A DNA stretch of 64,000 bases from Misgurnus anguillicaudatus (GCF_027580225.2 NW_027395277.1:62001-126000), one strand, 5' to 3'; counted from the first letter of the stretch, positions 19,030 through 30,856 are shown. Translations and numbers: made by a program. The notes: generated from the letters alone by a model not told the origin.

Positions 19030-20781
19030 ATGGAATTCCATCCGTGCTCCGTTTCTGGATGCGGTGTGTTCATCCCCCTCCGGGATGGCCACGAGCGTTG
19101 TCTTTCGTGTCTGGGGATCCAGCACGCTGAGGCAGCGTTCCGTGATAGCTCATGCTCCATCTGTGAGGGCATGTCGATGGCGGATTTGCGGAGACGGGTG
19201 TTGTTTCTCCAGCAACGGCCCCCGCCTTCCAAGCCTAGTGCTGCTAAGGGCACAGCTACTAGACTTGCGAAGGATGACCTACTTATAACGGTGCTGGGTC
19301 GGGCCGCTGGTTTGTCCAGTGGCTTCCAGCGCCCTGATCCATTGCTAGCGGAGTTCCCGATGAAGGCGAGCGGCTTGTGTTCTACGGTGTCATCGCGCTC
19401 TGTCGAGCCTCCACCGGAGACGATGTCCACCGTACTGTCGAAGGGGGGCTGGCAACCTCGGACGCCGATTCAGACCCGCTCCCTTCTTCGGGTAGGGTTG
19501 CGGGACCTGCGTTCGACCATGCTTGCTCGGGCGGCGGCGGACGGCATGGAGTGGACTGAACCTCCCCCACACAAACCGTCCCGCCTCGATGATTGGAACT
19601 GCGGGGGTGCCAGGGCTTCTCAGTCCTCGCCCCCGGCAGTGTTGGGTAAGTTACTCAAAAAAAGTAATTAATTACTAGTTACTAATTACATCTTCAATCA
19701 TGTAATTAGATTACTTTACAAATTACTTTCTCCAAAAAGTATTTAAATACTTATTACTAATTACTTTCTAAATCCTATTTAGTACATGATACAAGGATAG
19801 GCTTGAAATGGCTCGAAAAAATAATATATAAAAGTACATCAATTATTCTGGTCCCACTTTAGGGTCCAATTCTCTAACTTTTAACTACTTCTTCCTCAAT
19901 ATACTCCAACTACTGCTTATTAATACTAAAGAAATTGTTAATTTTAAGTATTGGTAGAAATGGGGAGGGTTAAGGATGTAGAATAAGGTTTTGCAGAATC
20001 AGGCATTAATATGTGCTATTAAGTATTAATAAACAGCCAGCATCTCATTAATATTAATGCTAATAATCAACCAGTTTATGTGAGAATTGTAAACTAAAAC
20101 CATGTTAAATCCAATATATTATACATAATTGTTTTACATTCCATACAAAGTATTTAGTTACATCAGAAGTAACTGTAATTAGATTACAATAAAAATAGGA
20201 GTAATCCCTTACTTTACTTTTCAAGGGAAAAGTAATTAAATTACAGTAACTAATTACTTAGTAACTAGTTACACCCAACACTGGCCCCCGGTGCCCTTCT
20301 TCCCGGAGGTGCATGAAGAGCTGACGCGGCCGTGGAAAACCCCGTTTTCCGCCCAGCACGGCCATATCAGCCTTCACCTCTCATCTCTCTCGAGGGTGGA
20401 GATGCCAGGGGGTATACTGGTATCCTGTCAGTGGCGTGTTCGGTCGCGATGCAACTGTGTCCAGTCGGTGTCGCTTCCTCCTGGCGGGACCAGCCTACTC
20501 TCCCCTCACGGGCCTGTAAGCAGTCTTCCGCTCTAACCGGTGCTGCTTACAAGGCCTGTGGGGAGGCAGCTTCAGCACTGCATGCCATGGCATTGCTGCA
20601 GGTTCACCAGGCTAAGGCTCTGAGGGACCTGCACGCGGGAGGTCACGACTCGGCAGAGTTCTTCGAGCTCCATGCCAAGGTCACCGCACGTGCCGTCGGT
20701 TGTGCGATGTCCACCCTGGTGGTTCAGGAACGCCATCTCTGGTTGTGCCTGGCGGACATGAAGGATGCTGATAAAACCTGA
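19030..20781 (+). pseudogene. DIRS gag, interrupted by a hAT MITE
   Basis: Start codon at 19030: MEFHPCSVSGCGVFIPLRDG, then HERCLSCLGIQHAEAA and CSICEGMSMADLRRR. The Cys/His-rich N-terminus with HERCLSCLG is characteristic of vertebrate DIRS gag. The frame is open to 19628, where the hAT MITE (19637-20283) enters. It resumes at about 20292 with VPFFPEVHEEL and PWKTPFSAQ. A frameshift occurs near 20480, after which AYKACGEAASALHAMALLQV and VQERHLWLCLADMKDADK match the gag core, ending in TGA at 20779. Residues LLNAPVSQAGLFGETF follow in frame beyond the stop, showing that it is premature. A Ser/Pro-rich tail follows at 20840-21130. Confidence 0.85.
19637..20283. mobile_element. hAT MITE inserted in DIRS gag
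   Basis: It begins CAGTGTTGGGTAAGTTACTC and ends AGTTACACCCAACACTG. The first 9 bases pair perfectly and the inner arms are rich in AGTTACT/AGTAATTA. An 8-bp duplication GCCCCCGG lies at 19629-19636 and 20284-20291. The 647 bp is AT-rich and non-coding, in sharp contrast to the GC-rich gag. Confidence 0.93.
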
Positions 20782-20788
20782 CTCCTGA

Positions 20789-21202
20789 ATGCTCCGGTTT
20801 CCCAGGCCGGCTTGTTCGGCGAGACGTTCAAGGAGTTTGCCCAGCAATTCTCATCATCATGCCGCGTCGGAAGCGTCCTGGGCCTGCCCGTCCACGTCGG
20901 CACCTCAGTCTGCCCCTCGCCGAGGGCATCCAGCGGTGGCCGCCCCCGTTGCTCCCCAGGGCCCTTTTAGAAAGCGAGGAACCGGTCGTCAGCAGCCCGC
21001 CCTGGCCGCTCAGCCGCTTCAAAGGGTGGAAAACGTAAATCGAAGCAGCCCTGAAATGGGCAACCTGGAGATGGAGGGGATCGCTCTTCAGGAGATGGTG
21101 AAGGCACCACTCCCCCACCGGAGGAGGGCCGGTTGGGGAATCCTTGGTTTCATTTTGTTTCTGTTCCGCCTACTTTTCAGTTGGCACCCACTCAGTCTCT
21201 AA
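20789..21202 (+). pseudogene. DIRS gag tail / linker region, frames broken
   Basis: The GC-rich segment after the premature stop, with Pro/Ser/Arg-rich frames that change several times (for example QQFSSSCRVGSVLGLP in one frame). It corresponds to the variable C-terminal part of DIRS gag. No function can be read from it. Confidence 0.5.
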
Positions 21203-21229
21203 AAGAGCAAATTCCACTTTCATCTCCAG

Positions 21230-21420
21230 GTCTTCAGAAGTGTTCCGAAGACACGAGCGGGCTCATAACCCCCCCTTGTTCTCCGACTTGTCAGAGGAGC
21301 GCGAGAGTGACGCACGGGCTCATAACCCTTTCATGCTCTCCGACTTCTCAGAGGTATATAGGAGACACGTACAGGCTCATAACCCATTATCCTCATCCTT
21401 CGCCAGAGGGCACATCGAGT
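21230..21420 (+). repeat. Short tandem repeat between gag and RT of the DIRS element
   Basis: Three copies of a 60-66 bp unit containing GCTCATAACCC and CTCCGACTTGTCAGAGG. In frame it encodes HERAHNPPLFSDLSEE, DARAHNPFMLSDFSEV and HVQAHNPLSSSF, an in-frame peptide repeat of about 20 residues. Confidence 0.75.
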
Positions 21421-21484
21421 GGCTTGAGGCAAGTCTTTCCTGCTTGCCCACCCACCAGCAGACTCCGCTGTTCGTTTCACTGCA

Positions 21485-22185
21485 GTGAGAGCTGCTGATG
21501 CGCACGTCCTCCGTGCGGAGATCGCTGTTCTACTGGCGAAGGACACGATCAAGCCGGTCCCTCCAGCTGAGATGAGGTCAGGGTTTTACAGCCCTTACTT
21601 TATTGTACCCAAGAAAAGCAACGGCTTGCGACCAATCCTGGACCTGTGTTCGCTGAACCGTGCACTTCACAGAATGCCGTTCAAGATGCTGACGCCCAAA
21701 GGCATATTTCCATGCATTCGTCCAAACGATTGGTTCGCATCTATCGACCTGAAGGACGCGTTCTTCCACGTATCGATTCTCCCCCGGCACAGGCCGTTTC
21801 TCCGCTTTGGGTTCGAGCATATCAGTACAAAGTCCTCCCATTCGGGCTCTCTCTCTCGCCCTGCATATTCACCAAAGTAGTGGAGGGGGCTTTAAAACCC
21901 CAGAGAGAGAAAGGTGTGCGCATTCTCGAATATCTAGACGATTGGCTCATAATCGCTCAAACACGTCAGACGCTTTGCGATCACAGAGACTTAACTCGAA
22001 AACACCTCGCTCGTTTGGGTCTTCGGGTCAACTGGGAAAAGAGCAAGCTTTGCCCCGTGCAGAGAATCTCTTTTCTCGGTATGGAACTGGACTCGGTCGA
22101 TTTGACAGCTGGTCTAACAGAAGCGCGTGTACAGTCGATTCTGACTTGCCTGAATATGTTCAAGAGCAAAGCGCGGCCCCGCTGA
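21485..22185 (+). pseudogene. DIRS reverse transcriptase
   Basis: The frame at 21485 reads LLAKDTIKPVPPAEMRSGFY, SPYFIVPKKSNGLRPILDL and ASIDLKDAFFHVSI, covering RT motifs up to the first catalytic Asp (DLKDAF). Near 21815 a frameshift moves the reading into the frame containing YKVLPFGLSLSPCIFTKVVE and the YLDDWLII active site, then LGLRVNWEKSKL and ISFLGMELDS. A further change near 22175 separates it from the thumb-like KQFQKLLGHMAAA. RT copies the RNA into the circular DNA intermediate of DIRS elements. It is not translatable intact. Confidence 0.88.
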
Positions 22186-22363
22186 AACAATTCCAGAAGC
22201 TCCTGGGGCATATGGCAGCAGCTGCGGCTGTGAGACCGCTTGGCCTGCTCCATATGCGACCGCTTCAGCATTTGCTTCACGATGAGTCCAGAGAAGAGCG
22301 TGGCTGCGTGGCGTTCACCGTGTTATCATTACACTTGCGTGTCGTCGCACTTTCGCCCCGTGG

Positions 22364-22933
22364 TTGGACCATGCGTTTCTCCGGGCCGGTGTGCCTCTGA
22401 GACAGGTCTCCAGGCATGCAATAGTATGCACAGATGCCTCGGACACGGGGTGGGGAGCCACTTACGACGGGCTTGTGGCTTCGGGGGTCTGGTCGACACC
22501 CCAGCTGCATTGGCACATAAACTGCAGAGAAATGTGGGCTGTATATCTTGTGCTCATCCATTTCAGCAACGAGTTATGGGGCAAAGACGTATTAGTTCGC
22601 ACAGACAATACTGCGACTGTTGCGTACATCAATCGCCAAGGCGGTGTACGCTTGCGTCACCTGTCGGATCTCGCCCATCACCTCCTCACCTGGAGTCAGA
22701 AGAATCTGAGGTCTCTTCGTGCCATTTATATTCCGGGGTGGATGCGCTCTCTCTCGAGCTGCGCGCCCGGCGAATGGCGACTACACCCCATAACGGTTCA
22801 GCAGATTTGGAGACGTTTCGGCAGAGCACTGATAGATCTGTTTGCTTCCCCAGAGACGGCCCATTGTCGCCTGTTTTATTCACTAGCCGACGACTCGCTC
22901 GGCGTGGATGCATTGGCACACAGCTTGCCGTGA
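22364..22933 (+). pseudogene. DIRS RNase H
   Basis: Frame with VCTDASDTGWGATYDG (first Asp), INCREMWAVYLVL (Glu) and LVRTDNTATVAYINRQGG (third Asp). It continues through YIPGWMRSLSS, where the usual NVxAD motif is degraded, to LFASPETAHCRLFYSL and DALAHSLP. The catalytic triad D-E-D is present but the frame is separated from RT by at least one frameshift. The domain degrades RNA in the RNA:DNA hybrid. Confidence 0.85.
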
Positions 22934-23169
22934 AAAATGCGCAAGTATGCGTTCCCCCCAGTGAGCCTCATTGCGCAGACCCTATGCAAATCCGGGAGGA
23001 GGAGGAGAGCGTGCTTTTAGTTGCACTGTATTGGACAACCAGGAGTTGGTTTCCAGAACACTCTTTTCTCGCGACAGCCCCTCCCTGGAAGATTCCCCTG
23101 AGTAAGGCCCTTCTTTCTCATTCGCACCCGCACCCCGATCTCTGGAGCCTCCATGTGTGGTCTCTGGAT

Positions 23170-23849
23170 GGGGCACGGAGGTCCTGAGTGATTTACCGCA
23201 AGAGGTATCTAACACTATCGCCGCAGCGCGAACGCGCGAGACAGGCTTACGCGCTTAAATGGAACCTTTCAGTGTTGTGCTTTCATATCTCCAGCGTCGT
23301 TTGGAGAATAGGCTGTCACCATCCACTATTAAGGTCGATATCGCTGCGATATCAGCTCACCATTTACCCATAAACGGTAGGACAGTGTGTCAGCACGTCC
23401 TGGTCATTAGATTTCTCAGAGGCGCATGAAGGCTAAATCCTTCGCGTCCTCCCTCTATTCCTCCTTGGGACCTGTCCTTGATGCTGAAGTCACTCCAGGA
23501 AGCTCCCTTTGAGCCCCTGCGTACTGTGAGTGTTACATTTCTCACTATGAAAACTCTAACTCTTCTCTCATTGGCTTCTGTTAAGAGGATAGGGGACATT
23601 TATGCATTTTTGGTCGACGATTCGTGCCTTCAGTTCCGGCCCTCTGCATCCAGCGTAACACTGAGACCCCGCCCGGCTTCGTGCCCAAAGTTCCCACCCC
23701 CCTTTCAGAGATCAGGTGGTGAACCTGCATGCGCTGCCTTTGGAGGAGCCTGCTCTGCATCTCTCTGCATACCATGTACTGTTCAGAGACTTCTATATGA
23801 GCAACCCATTGGTTTCATATTTCTTATGGCATCCAGTCAACCTTCTTAG
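23170..23849 (+). pseudogene. DIRS tyrosine recombinase, degraded
   Basis: Across changing frames, 23255-23420 encodes SYLQRRLENRLSPSTIKVDI and VCQHVLVIRFLRGA. 23440-23600 encodes IPPWDLSLMLKSLQEAPFEP and LASVKRIGDIYAFLVDD. These are the N-terminal core-binding helices and the first half of the catalytic domain of DIRS tyrosine recombinases, including the Arg of VKRIGD. The C-terminal His-x-x-Arg and Tyr region could not be identified. In-frame stops, for example at 23428, show that it is dead. The recombinase joins the circular intermediate to the genome. Confidence 0.72.
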
Positions 23850-24044
23850 GGGATGGCTTCCGCAGTGTTCCTAGCTCCGCCCAGTTTAGGTCGCTTCCCC
23901 AGTTCGCTGGTTCACTATCGCGGGTTAAGGAACAGGTAGTGACCGGCCTTCTGCACTTTGCCTCAGGTTCCGCCCCCTAAGTGGAGGGCGGAGGGCTTTT
24001 GCAAGCACTGGAAGGGTTTAGCTGCAGTGGCGTTTTGGTAGGGA

Positions 24045-24147
24045 TTCCCAATTCGTTGGTCACGACGTGACGTCGTAGTGACCGACTGAAAGGGAACGTC
24101 TCGGTTAAGTATGTAACCCTCGTTCCCTGAAGGAAGGGAACGGAGAC
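24045..24147. repeat. DIRS internal complementary region
   Basis: 24045-24097 is the reverse complement of the left terminus (18478-18530). 24098-24147 (GTCTCGGTTAAGTATGTAAC onward) is the reverse complement of the right terminus (24391-24439). This is exactly the arrangement used by DIRS elements to template a circle. Confidence 0.9.
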
Positions 24148-24227
24148 ATCACGTCCCGTTGCCACAGTTTGCTGTTCCATTGCTGTTTCCAGGCCGAGCA
24201 CTGCTGCTCGCCTTTTCAGCAATATAT

Positions 24228-24439
24228 AGCTAATTTGGTATTGTGCACCTGCGGCTTATATACGCACCTGGCGAGGCGGCGCCTGCATTATGCAAATACC
24301 TGCATGCCAAGTTCATTGCCGTTTTTATAGTTTCTCGAAGTAGATAGGTCTCCGCGGAGCGGTTCCCAATTCGTCGGTCACGATGTGACGTCTCCATTCC
24401 CTTCCTTCAAGGAACGAGGGTTACATATGTAACCGAGAT
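24228..24439. repeat. DIRS right inverted terminal repeat
   Basis: Begins AGCTAATTTGGTATTGTGCA and ends ATATGTAACCGAGAT. 24228-24392 mirrors the left terminus. The last 49 bp are specific to this end and match the second half of the internal complementary region. Confidence 0.88.
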
Positions 24440-24820
24440 GATTTATGAAATTAAACAACAAATTCTTTAATCATATTTTAAATTTTTTTAAATTTTCAAA
24501 AATTCCACAAAAAATTTCTATATCCAGGTAAATGTCAAGAAACATTGTTGAGTTATCTCGTCATTTATTAACATAATACAAATTATCAGGTAATGTGAGT
24601 AACATGTGTTCTGAGCTGTGACAAAATACCCCGGTAACCTCACGCTTCAGACCGCATTACATTGTATCACTGCGGCACTGTAACCAAGTAGCCTACTGAT
24701 TTATGAAATTAAACAACACATTCTTTAATCATATTTTTAATTTTTCAAAAATGTCAATAGTCAATAGTGTCGATATCCAGATAAATGTCAATAAACATTG
24801 TTGAGTTATCTCGTCATTTA
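24440..24820. repeat. Imperfect tandem duplication after the DIRS element
   Basis: GATTTATGAAATTAAACAAC occurs at 24438 and 24699, each followed by TTCTTTAATCATATT and later AACATTGTTGAGTTATCTCG (24541 and 24796). About 120 bp is repeated with a spacing of about 260 bp. The segment between them has no recognisable content. 24820-25836 is AT-rich intronic DNA with no feature I can name. Confidence 0.7.
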
Positions 24821-26045
24821 AGAGAAAACGCTTCCTTGAGAAATTAACCCAATCTGCTATTATCCACTAGGGAGCGCTAGTTTAACACTGAAGCATTCAC
24901 TCAGTTAATACTCCGTGTAACGTTTTGAGGATCGCTTCAATCCTTCACAAAAATTGAATTATCGGAGCTTTTTGCTCAAAATTTAAATAGATAAAAAGAG
25001 AACTAATGAAGGTGCTTTTTTAAAAAAAAAAAACATTTGATACACACTTAAACAGTATAAATAGATATAAATTTATATAGATATTAATGTTAATGTATAA
25101 ATTAGATGAATGTTAATTTATAAAAAAACACCATTCTTTAATAATATTTTCATTGTGTCTTGGGAATAATATTTTTAACTGTGTTGCTTGGGAACTGCTC
25201 TGTTGCAGACAAACTTGATTTTAAGGGACTATTTTGTGAGGTGGAAGAGTAATATTTGTACTAATATAATCAAAACTTATTTGCTTTGTTTTATTTTATG
25301 AAATACTGCTATGCACATGATGTAATCGTTTTACAAAAGCAATAAGCCCCGCGAAGACGTGGTGTTACCAACATATCCTCCAACCCATACGATTGCTTTG
25401 GTCTTTTGTCTATTTCACCAAATATGACCAATAGATGCATTTACTAAATTAGCACCTCTACTTAAACTTAATATATTAGGGTATAAAATGATATTTTGGG
25501 GTATAATTTTGTTATGATGACATGTACAGGGATAAGATTTTCAATTTAAACCAACAGGATTAATTGTATTTTATTACACATTACACTATTCAGGCATTTA
25601 GGGCAAATAACATAACCATTTATTTATTATTTGATATAAACACAGCATACAAAACAGTCACAACTTTTGAAAAATATACTTAAAATATACCAAGTGCACC
25701 GAGGTCAAACGATAGATTTATTTGAAGAAAAAATGCAAAAGAGATGACAATCCGCTGTAAATATCAGATCCGGAAGGATCGCATCATTACGTCAGCTAAG
25801 AATGTGAAGCGCTATTGGCTCTTGTGACCGACTACATAGTGTTGTAGTCAAGACCACCTAAATCGAGACCAAGTCATGACCAACACCAAGACAGGCCGAG
25901 ACTGAGACAGGACCATGACTTTAAAGGATCAAGACCAAGTCACGACCAAGACCAAGCCAGGCCGAGACCAAGTCAAGACCAAGACCAGTACAAGTCACTG
26001 CATTAAAACACTTATGATAAAATGTGGAATGCTTACGCACTTCTA

Positions 26046-26047
<2 letters not shown>

Positions 26048-26102
<55 letters not shown>

Positions 26103-26126
26103 TGCGTGTGTGTGTGTGTGTGTGTA
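26048..26126. repeat. (TG)n/(TGCG)n microsatellite
   Basis: About 79 bp of alternating TG, with five or six TGCG units in the middle. Confidence 0.95.
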
Positions 26127-27307
26127 TGCCATCAGAGAAGTTAATAAAATAATCAAAGGCATTGGAGATTAGGGGTGCACGATTCAGAAAATTTCACGAT
26201 TCAATTCGATTCCGATTTTTAGGCTCGAGATTCGATTCAAAATCGATTTTTTTTTTTCGATTCAAAAACGATTCTTGATTTTAAAAAAGGATTCACGTTA
26301 TGTAAATGTAGTTTACTTTTTCCTATGTGACTGATTGTAGTAGATATACAATTTTAAAGAAAAGAAACACAACAAATTAAATGTAGTTTGATATTACTTT
26401 ATGTCTTTATGCAAAAATAAAAACTGATATGAAGCAATTAGATGACCCCTTTTATCAAACTCTATTAAAAAGAGTTTCTGACAATACAATAATATAGTAT
26501 ATTAATGATAGACAGTGCAGGTAAATGTGAGTGGTGTTTAATGGTTATTATTTCTTTTAGATAGAGCAGAAGCAGGAAAAGTGCCTGTCTTTCTATTTCT
26601 CTCTTGCCGATTATGTCCCAGTGACAGGGGACTTTACATTACAGGTTTGCGTTTTGTAAATCTTGAGTCAGCTTGAGCTTTGCTCGTTCAGTGCAATTTG
26701 TCTCTTGGCTACCATCTATGTGCAAACTTTTTAGATTTTAGAAAATCGCGTGGTCGTGACTTTCAAAACAAGAGCCAGTTGTTATCACCATAGAAACCGT
26801 CGGCAAGCTAAAAACTGCACGCGAGCCTAGCGCGGTAGCGCTCACGGACATTCTACCAACTCGGGTTTTACACACAATATCAATCAGACTTGGAACCCAA
26901 AGTAATTTAACTATGACTGACCCGTACCCGACTGACCATTTCAAATACAAACCCGGAACCATATGGGCCACGGGTGCTCCGTGAAGTCCCCTAATGTTAA
27001 AACTCTGCTCAAGTTCAGAAACATGAAGGATACAATGTGACACGAGCTTGTTCGCGTCGCATCCCAATTCATTGAGAAACAGAGAGCACGTGAACGCACA
27101 CCGAACTCCTCATGTCACACACAAAATATCATTATTAAATAGTGTCATCATCACGGAAAAACAAAAAAGACTTTTTGTTTGCCAGATATACTTGAGCACT
27201 TGTTAATATACCTAGGCAGCGCGCCCATAAGTAAAGTAAATGTGTGGGAAACACTGTGACAAGAGTGTGCGGGCGTCAGTGTGAATTCGACGCAGCGTCA
27301 TCTATGG

Positions 27308-29393
27308 CAGTGGTTTTCAAACTTTTTAGGAGCAACCCTAATTAAAAAAAAATAAGATTATGCGACCCACACTCTACCCGCCCCCCCCACACACACACAC
27401 TCGCAGTAGCATGAAGCAGGGCGTAGCCGAAAGCCGTCAGAGTGGAGTGAGACCGTTGAAACGTGCACACCCGCGTCTGTATGTACATATAACTTACCTA
27501 ATGAGCAGACCTGACGCCAGACACAAATTCACGGACGGGCATTTCATTTTTTCAGAGGGGCACAAATGAGATCAACCTCACTGCAATGCATATCATTAAT
27601 TATGATAATGGACAAAAAACGAAGAGGAACTGACACATGCAATACAACGGAGGAGTCGTAAAGATTGGACCTAGCCTGTACCAAAGAGTATAGAAGCACA
27701 AGAGAGGACACTCAATAGAACGTTCCATTGCATCACCAGCGCCCAGCAGCAGCCCCACGAATCCGCCATTTTGGAATGAAAGCGACTCGGGAGTCAACCA
27801 GAAGTAATGGCAATATCAGCTACTTTGTACATTAAAAGATCAAATTCAAACTGAATGATGATAACACAGAATAATATACAATCAGACCAGTGATCATTAA
27901 TCCCTTTTTACAGCTTATTTTCAGATATTTAGACAAGTCTTCCACTTTTATATAGGCTAATTTTACATACATACATAGCGACATAAACTCATCCACAAAT
28001 AATATTTTGGCTCCATATACATACACATATACACACACATATACATCTGAATTGCTCGAAATGGATTAAGTAAAAAAAAAACACAGCCAACTGTCCAAAA
28101 GTGGCAATTATAGGATAACAGACAAAACAATGCATCATGTTCTATAAGATTATAATGTTTGTATCGGGATCCAGGGGATTAATATGTACAAAATATATTT
28201 CATACCTAATGGAGTTGGTAACTACTAATAGTAGTAAATGTGTAAAGTAGCATAAAATAGAATTACATAATAAAGCAAGAAAAAACTACCTCAAATTTGT
28301 ATCTATTTAATGATTGGATTCCACAACTGATAACAACAACAAATCAACACATACATACAAGACAATACAATATTTTGTGTAGGTGTAACAAGTGAACAAA
28401 ATTTTAATTTAAGAAACTTACTATTGCGCTTCTGATTTGGCTGTGAGATTCGCTGAGAAGTAATTGGCTGTGAGAATATTCATTCCAAAATGGCAGCCGC
28501 GCTACTGAAGCGCCACCTAGTGACTGTTGCCAAAAACGAATTAGAGTTTCCCCTCTTGTGCTTCTATTCTCTTTGCCTGTACTAAAGCAGTCTAAAAACA
28601 CGTCGTAGGGCTCTACATCAACACTTGTCCGCTTATCAGGGACAAGTAAGATTAAATCGCCAATAACAATCACCAAAACACGATAATGATTCTGCATCCT
28701 TTAGTATCAATAGCGACCGAAAGTGCATAATGTAATAACGTTAAGTTAAGCAAATAAGCACAGCAAACACAAAGTGAGTTTACACTGTGTTAACAAAGTG
28801 GGTTAAACATACTGCGGTAAAAATGTGGAGTTTTTAATAACATGATACAGTTAAGCAGCATCACATCACGGTTGAAAATTTACAGATTTCATATGACAGT
28901 TCACTAAACAAGTAATTAATATTTAGTCACTTACATTTTAGACGAAATGTTGACTGTTTTTGTTGTTTTAGCAGCGAAAATAGTTCAAAGATAACAGCAG
29001 AACCACAACGTGTCAGTCTCACGTCAAAACTCAACCAAGCGGTGGCACGCTCACTATCGACAAACCAATCAAATACATTTAAAATATATATTTGTTAAAA
29101 TCAGACCAAACACATTTTTATTTTTATTTAGGAGTTTTTATTTCCCCTTGCATCATTTCAAGGGGGAAAATGGCTGTGACCCCGCGCACAATTAAATACA
29201 GTAAGCTGCGCAAGCACATGGGTCATGTGATACAGTGGTGGAGTATTTTTTAGTTTCGTGTATTTAAAAGATTTTATTCAAGTGTGTTGTTATTATTATT
29301 GTTTTTATAATAAAATTGAATAAATTATTTTAGTAACATTTTTCTGAAATCTTTCTGGCGACCCAGTTTTTTAATTTAATTTGAAAACCACTG
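27308..29393. mobile_element. hAT (Charlie-type ends) nested at the third level
   Basis: Ends CAGTGGTTTTCAAACTTTTT and TTTGAAAACCACTG, the classical Charlie-like terminal repeat. A perfect 8-bp duplication, ATCTATGG, lies at 27300-27307 and 29394-29401. The 2086 bp holds no intact transposase but has a long internal inverted repeat. Confidence 0.92.
27675..28583. mobile_element. Probable fourth-level inverted-repeat element
   Basis: CCTGTACCAAAGAGTATAGA at 27675 pairs with the complement of TCTATTCTCTTTGCC-TGTAC ending 28583. The pairing resumes at GCCATTTTGGAATGA (27768) against TCATTCCAAAATGGC (28480). The arms are about 100 bp each. Exact ends and target duplication were not resolved. Confidence 0.55.
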
Positions 29394-29973
29394 ATCTATG
29401 GGAATACTGAGATGAACTCATTTCAGGACAATAGTAACACCACATTACAAAAAAATATATGAATCGATTTTTTGGCATTCTATGAATCGATTCTGAATCG
29501 TCAAAGCTTGAATCGCGATTCAAATGTGAATCAATTTTTTTGCACACCCCTAATGGAGATGTGTGGGAATTTATCTTTGTCTATAAGCAAATAAAAGAGA
29601 ACCAACACTAAAGAGCTGAAATCAACTTAACCATTTATTCTGAACTGTCTTTCCACGGCTTGCCATCCACTTAACACAATGCAGGTGTTTTTAGTAATAC
29701 AATTAGAAAAATTGTCATTGGGAGAAAACTTAAACAATGCTTAAACAATGACAACATCATATGCAAACATCATATGCCAAACCTGAATAAACAGCATAAA
29801 ATTTATGATAAAAAATTTATTTGTGATCAGTTGTGGCCTTAACCGGTCTTGAAATAAAATTCAGAGTCCTCTTTGTCTGAGACAGAGACGAAAAATGTGG
29901 TAGATTCCAAGACGAGACCAAGAACTTTAAAAAGTGGTCTTGAGACCTCGAGGTCTCGAGAACTACAACATTA

Positions 29974-30856
29974 CAACTATGTCATACTGGTTTATGTTTG
30001 AATGAGATCTGACTGTGCGTTCTTCATATAAAGTAATCGTATGGCTTCAGTTCACAAGGTTTGCAACACGAATGGTTTGTAATACTTTTATACTGTTTTA
30101 TGCAATAAATACCTGACTATACTTTTAATTCCATGTTGTGTTTTATATGGTTGAGAAGTGGTTGGGGTAAGGGTGAGGGTGGGGTTAAATGCCTCAAAAT
30201 ATCTTTATAACCATAAATGTTTATGAAACTTTTTCTACATTTACAAATTCATAAAATTAAATGTGCTAATCTGACGTATAAGGCAAAAACCTTAAAACGT
30301 AACAACAGGTTGTATTTATAAGCTACTGCCGCTAGAGGACACTAATGCCTTAATACATCACTTTATGTCTTAATAAGGTGCTTGCACAAACGACTTATGA
30401 GGTGGTTATTTTTTGGAGGACAGTCTCAGTGTTACAGTGCATTTTATAGCAGCTAAGTGGGTTTTAGGCAAGACGCACTGTTATAAAATGCAACACTGCT
30501 TCTTTGGGCTTATTGCTTTAATATTCATATTATTTAATGTGTTTTCATTCAGATTTTTATGTTCGATGAGGACTTTCATACAACATGTCAATCGTGCGAG
30601 ACTTTTTCAATAACTGGAATCATCTCAGTTGATGCTGTGGTATGCAGTTCTGAATTGATCTATTAAAATGATTAAATACTCATTCAGTCTAACTTGATGT
30701 TGATGAACTTTATAAAATGTTGAGACTAAATTTAATCCTGCAGCAGTAAATCTGATAAAAGGATCTGTGCCATTATTAAAAATACACTTCAACATCATAT
30801 ATGAAACTTTATGTCTCAGATGTTATTTGATATCATTTGATCTGTTTGTTATGTAG
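29974..30856. other. Intronic AT-rich DNA, no feature recognised
   Basis: Between the nested transposons and the last predicted exon. No open frame with family features and no inverted ends were seen. Confidence 0.5.

Larger units (their letters stand above)
18478..24439 (+). mobile_element. DIRS tyrosine-recombinase retrotransposon, structurally complete
   Basis: Inverted terminal repeats (about 18515-18663 against 24228-24392) and an internal complementary region at 24045-24147 make the diagnostic DIRS layout. Between them, in order, lie gag, reverse transcriptase with YLDD, RNase H, and a tyrosine-recombinase region. No target duplication is seen, as expected for recombinase integration. 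The coding frames carry frameshifts and stops, and gag is split by a hAT MITE. The element is on the same strand as the host gene, within its largest intron. About 5.3 kb without the MITE. Confidence 0.9.
26170..29552. mobile_element. hAT element nested in the 25837-29973 element
   Basis: It begins TAGGGGTGCACGATTC and ends TTGCACACCCCTA. Both subterminal zones are packed with CGATTC/GAATCG words in inverted orientation (26181-26285, 29460-29535). The 8-bp flanks are TTGGAGAT (26162-26169) and ATGGAGAT (29553-29560), 7 of 8 identical. No transposase frame is visible. A further hAT sits within. Confidence 0.85.
25837..29973. mobile_element. Outer inverted-repeat element with GACCAAG repeats (hAT-like)
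   Basis: The left end is TAGTGTTGTAGTCAAGACCA, and the right end is the near complement AACTACAACATTA after GGTCTTGAGACC. The left 150 bp repeat AAGACCAAGTC/CGAGACC, and the right 120 bp contain the same words in reverse. Flanks CGACTACA and CAACTATG match at only 5 of 8, so a hAT-type duplication is possible but eroded. It contains a TG microsatellite and the nested elements listed separately. No transposase seen. Confidence 0.6.

Noticed and set aside
19377..19572. Antisense open frames over DIRS gag
   Set aside because: Shadows of the GC-rich gag frame without independent features.
26560..26655. Exon-like open stretch between TTTTAG and CAGGTTTGCG on the plus strand
   Set aside because: It lies inside the hAT element at 26170-29552, so it postdates the gene. 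It is more likely chance.
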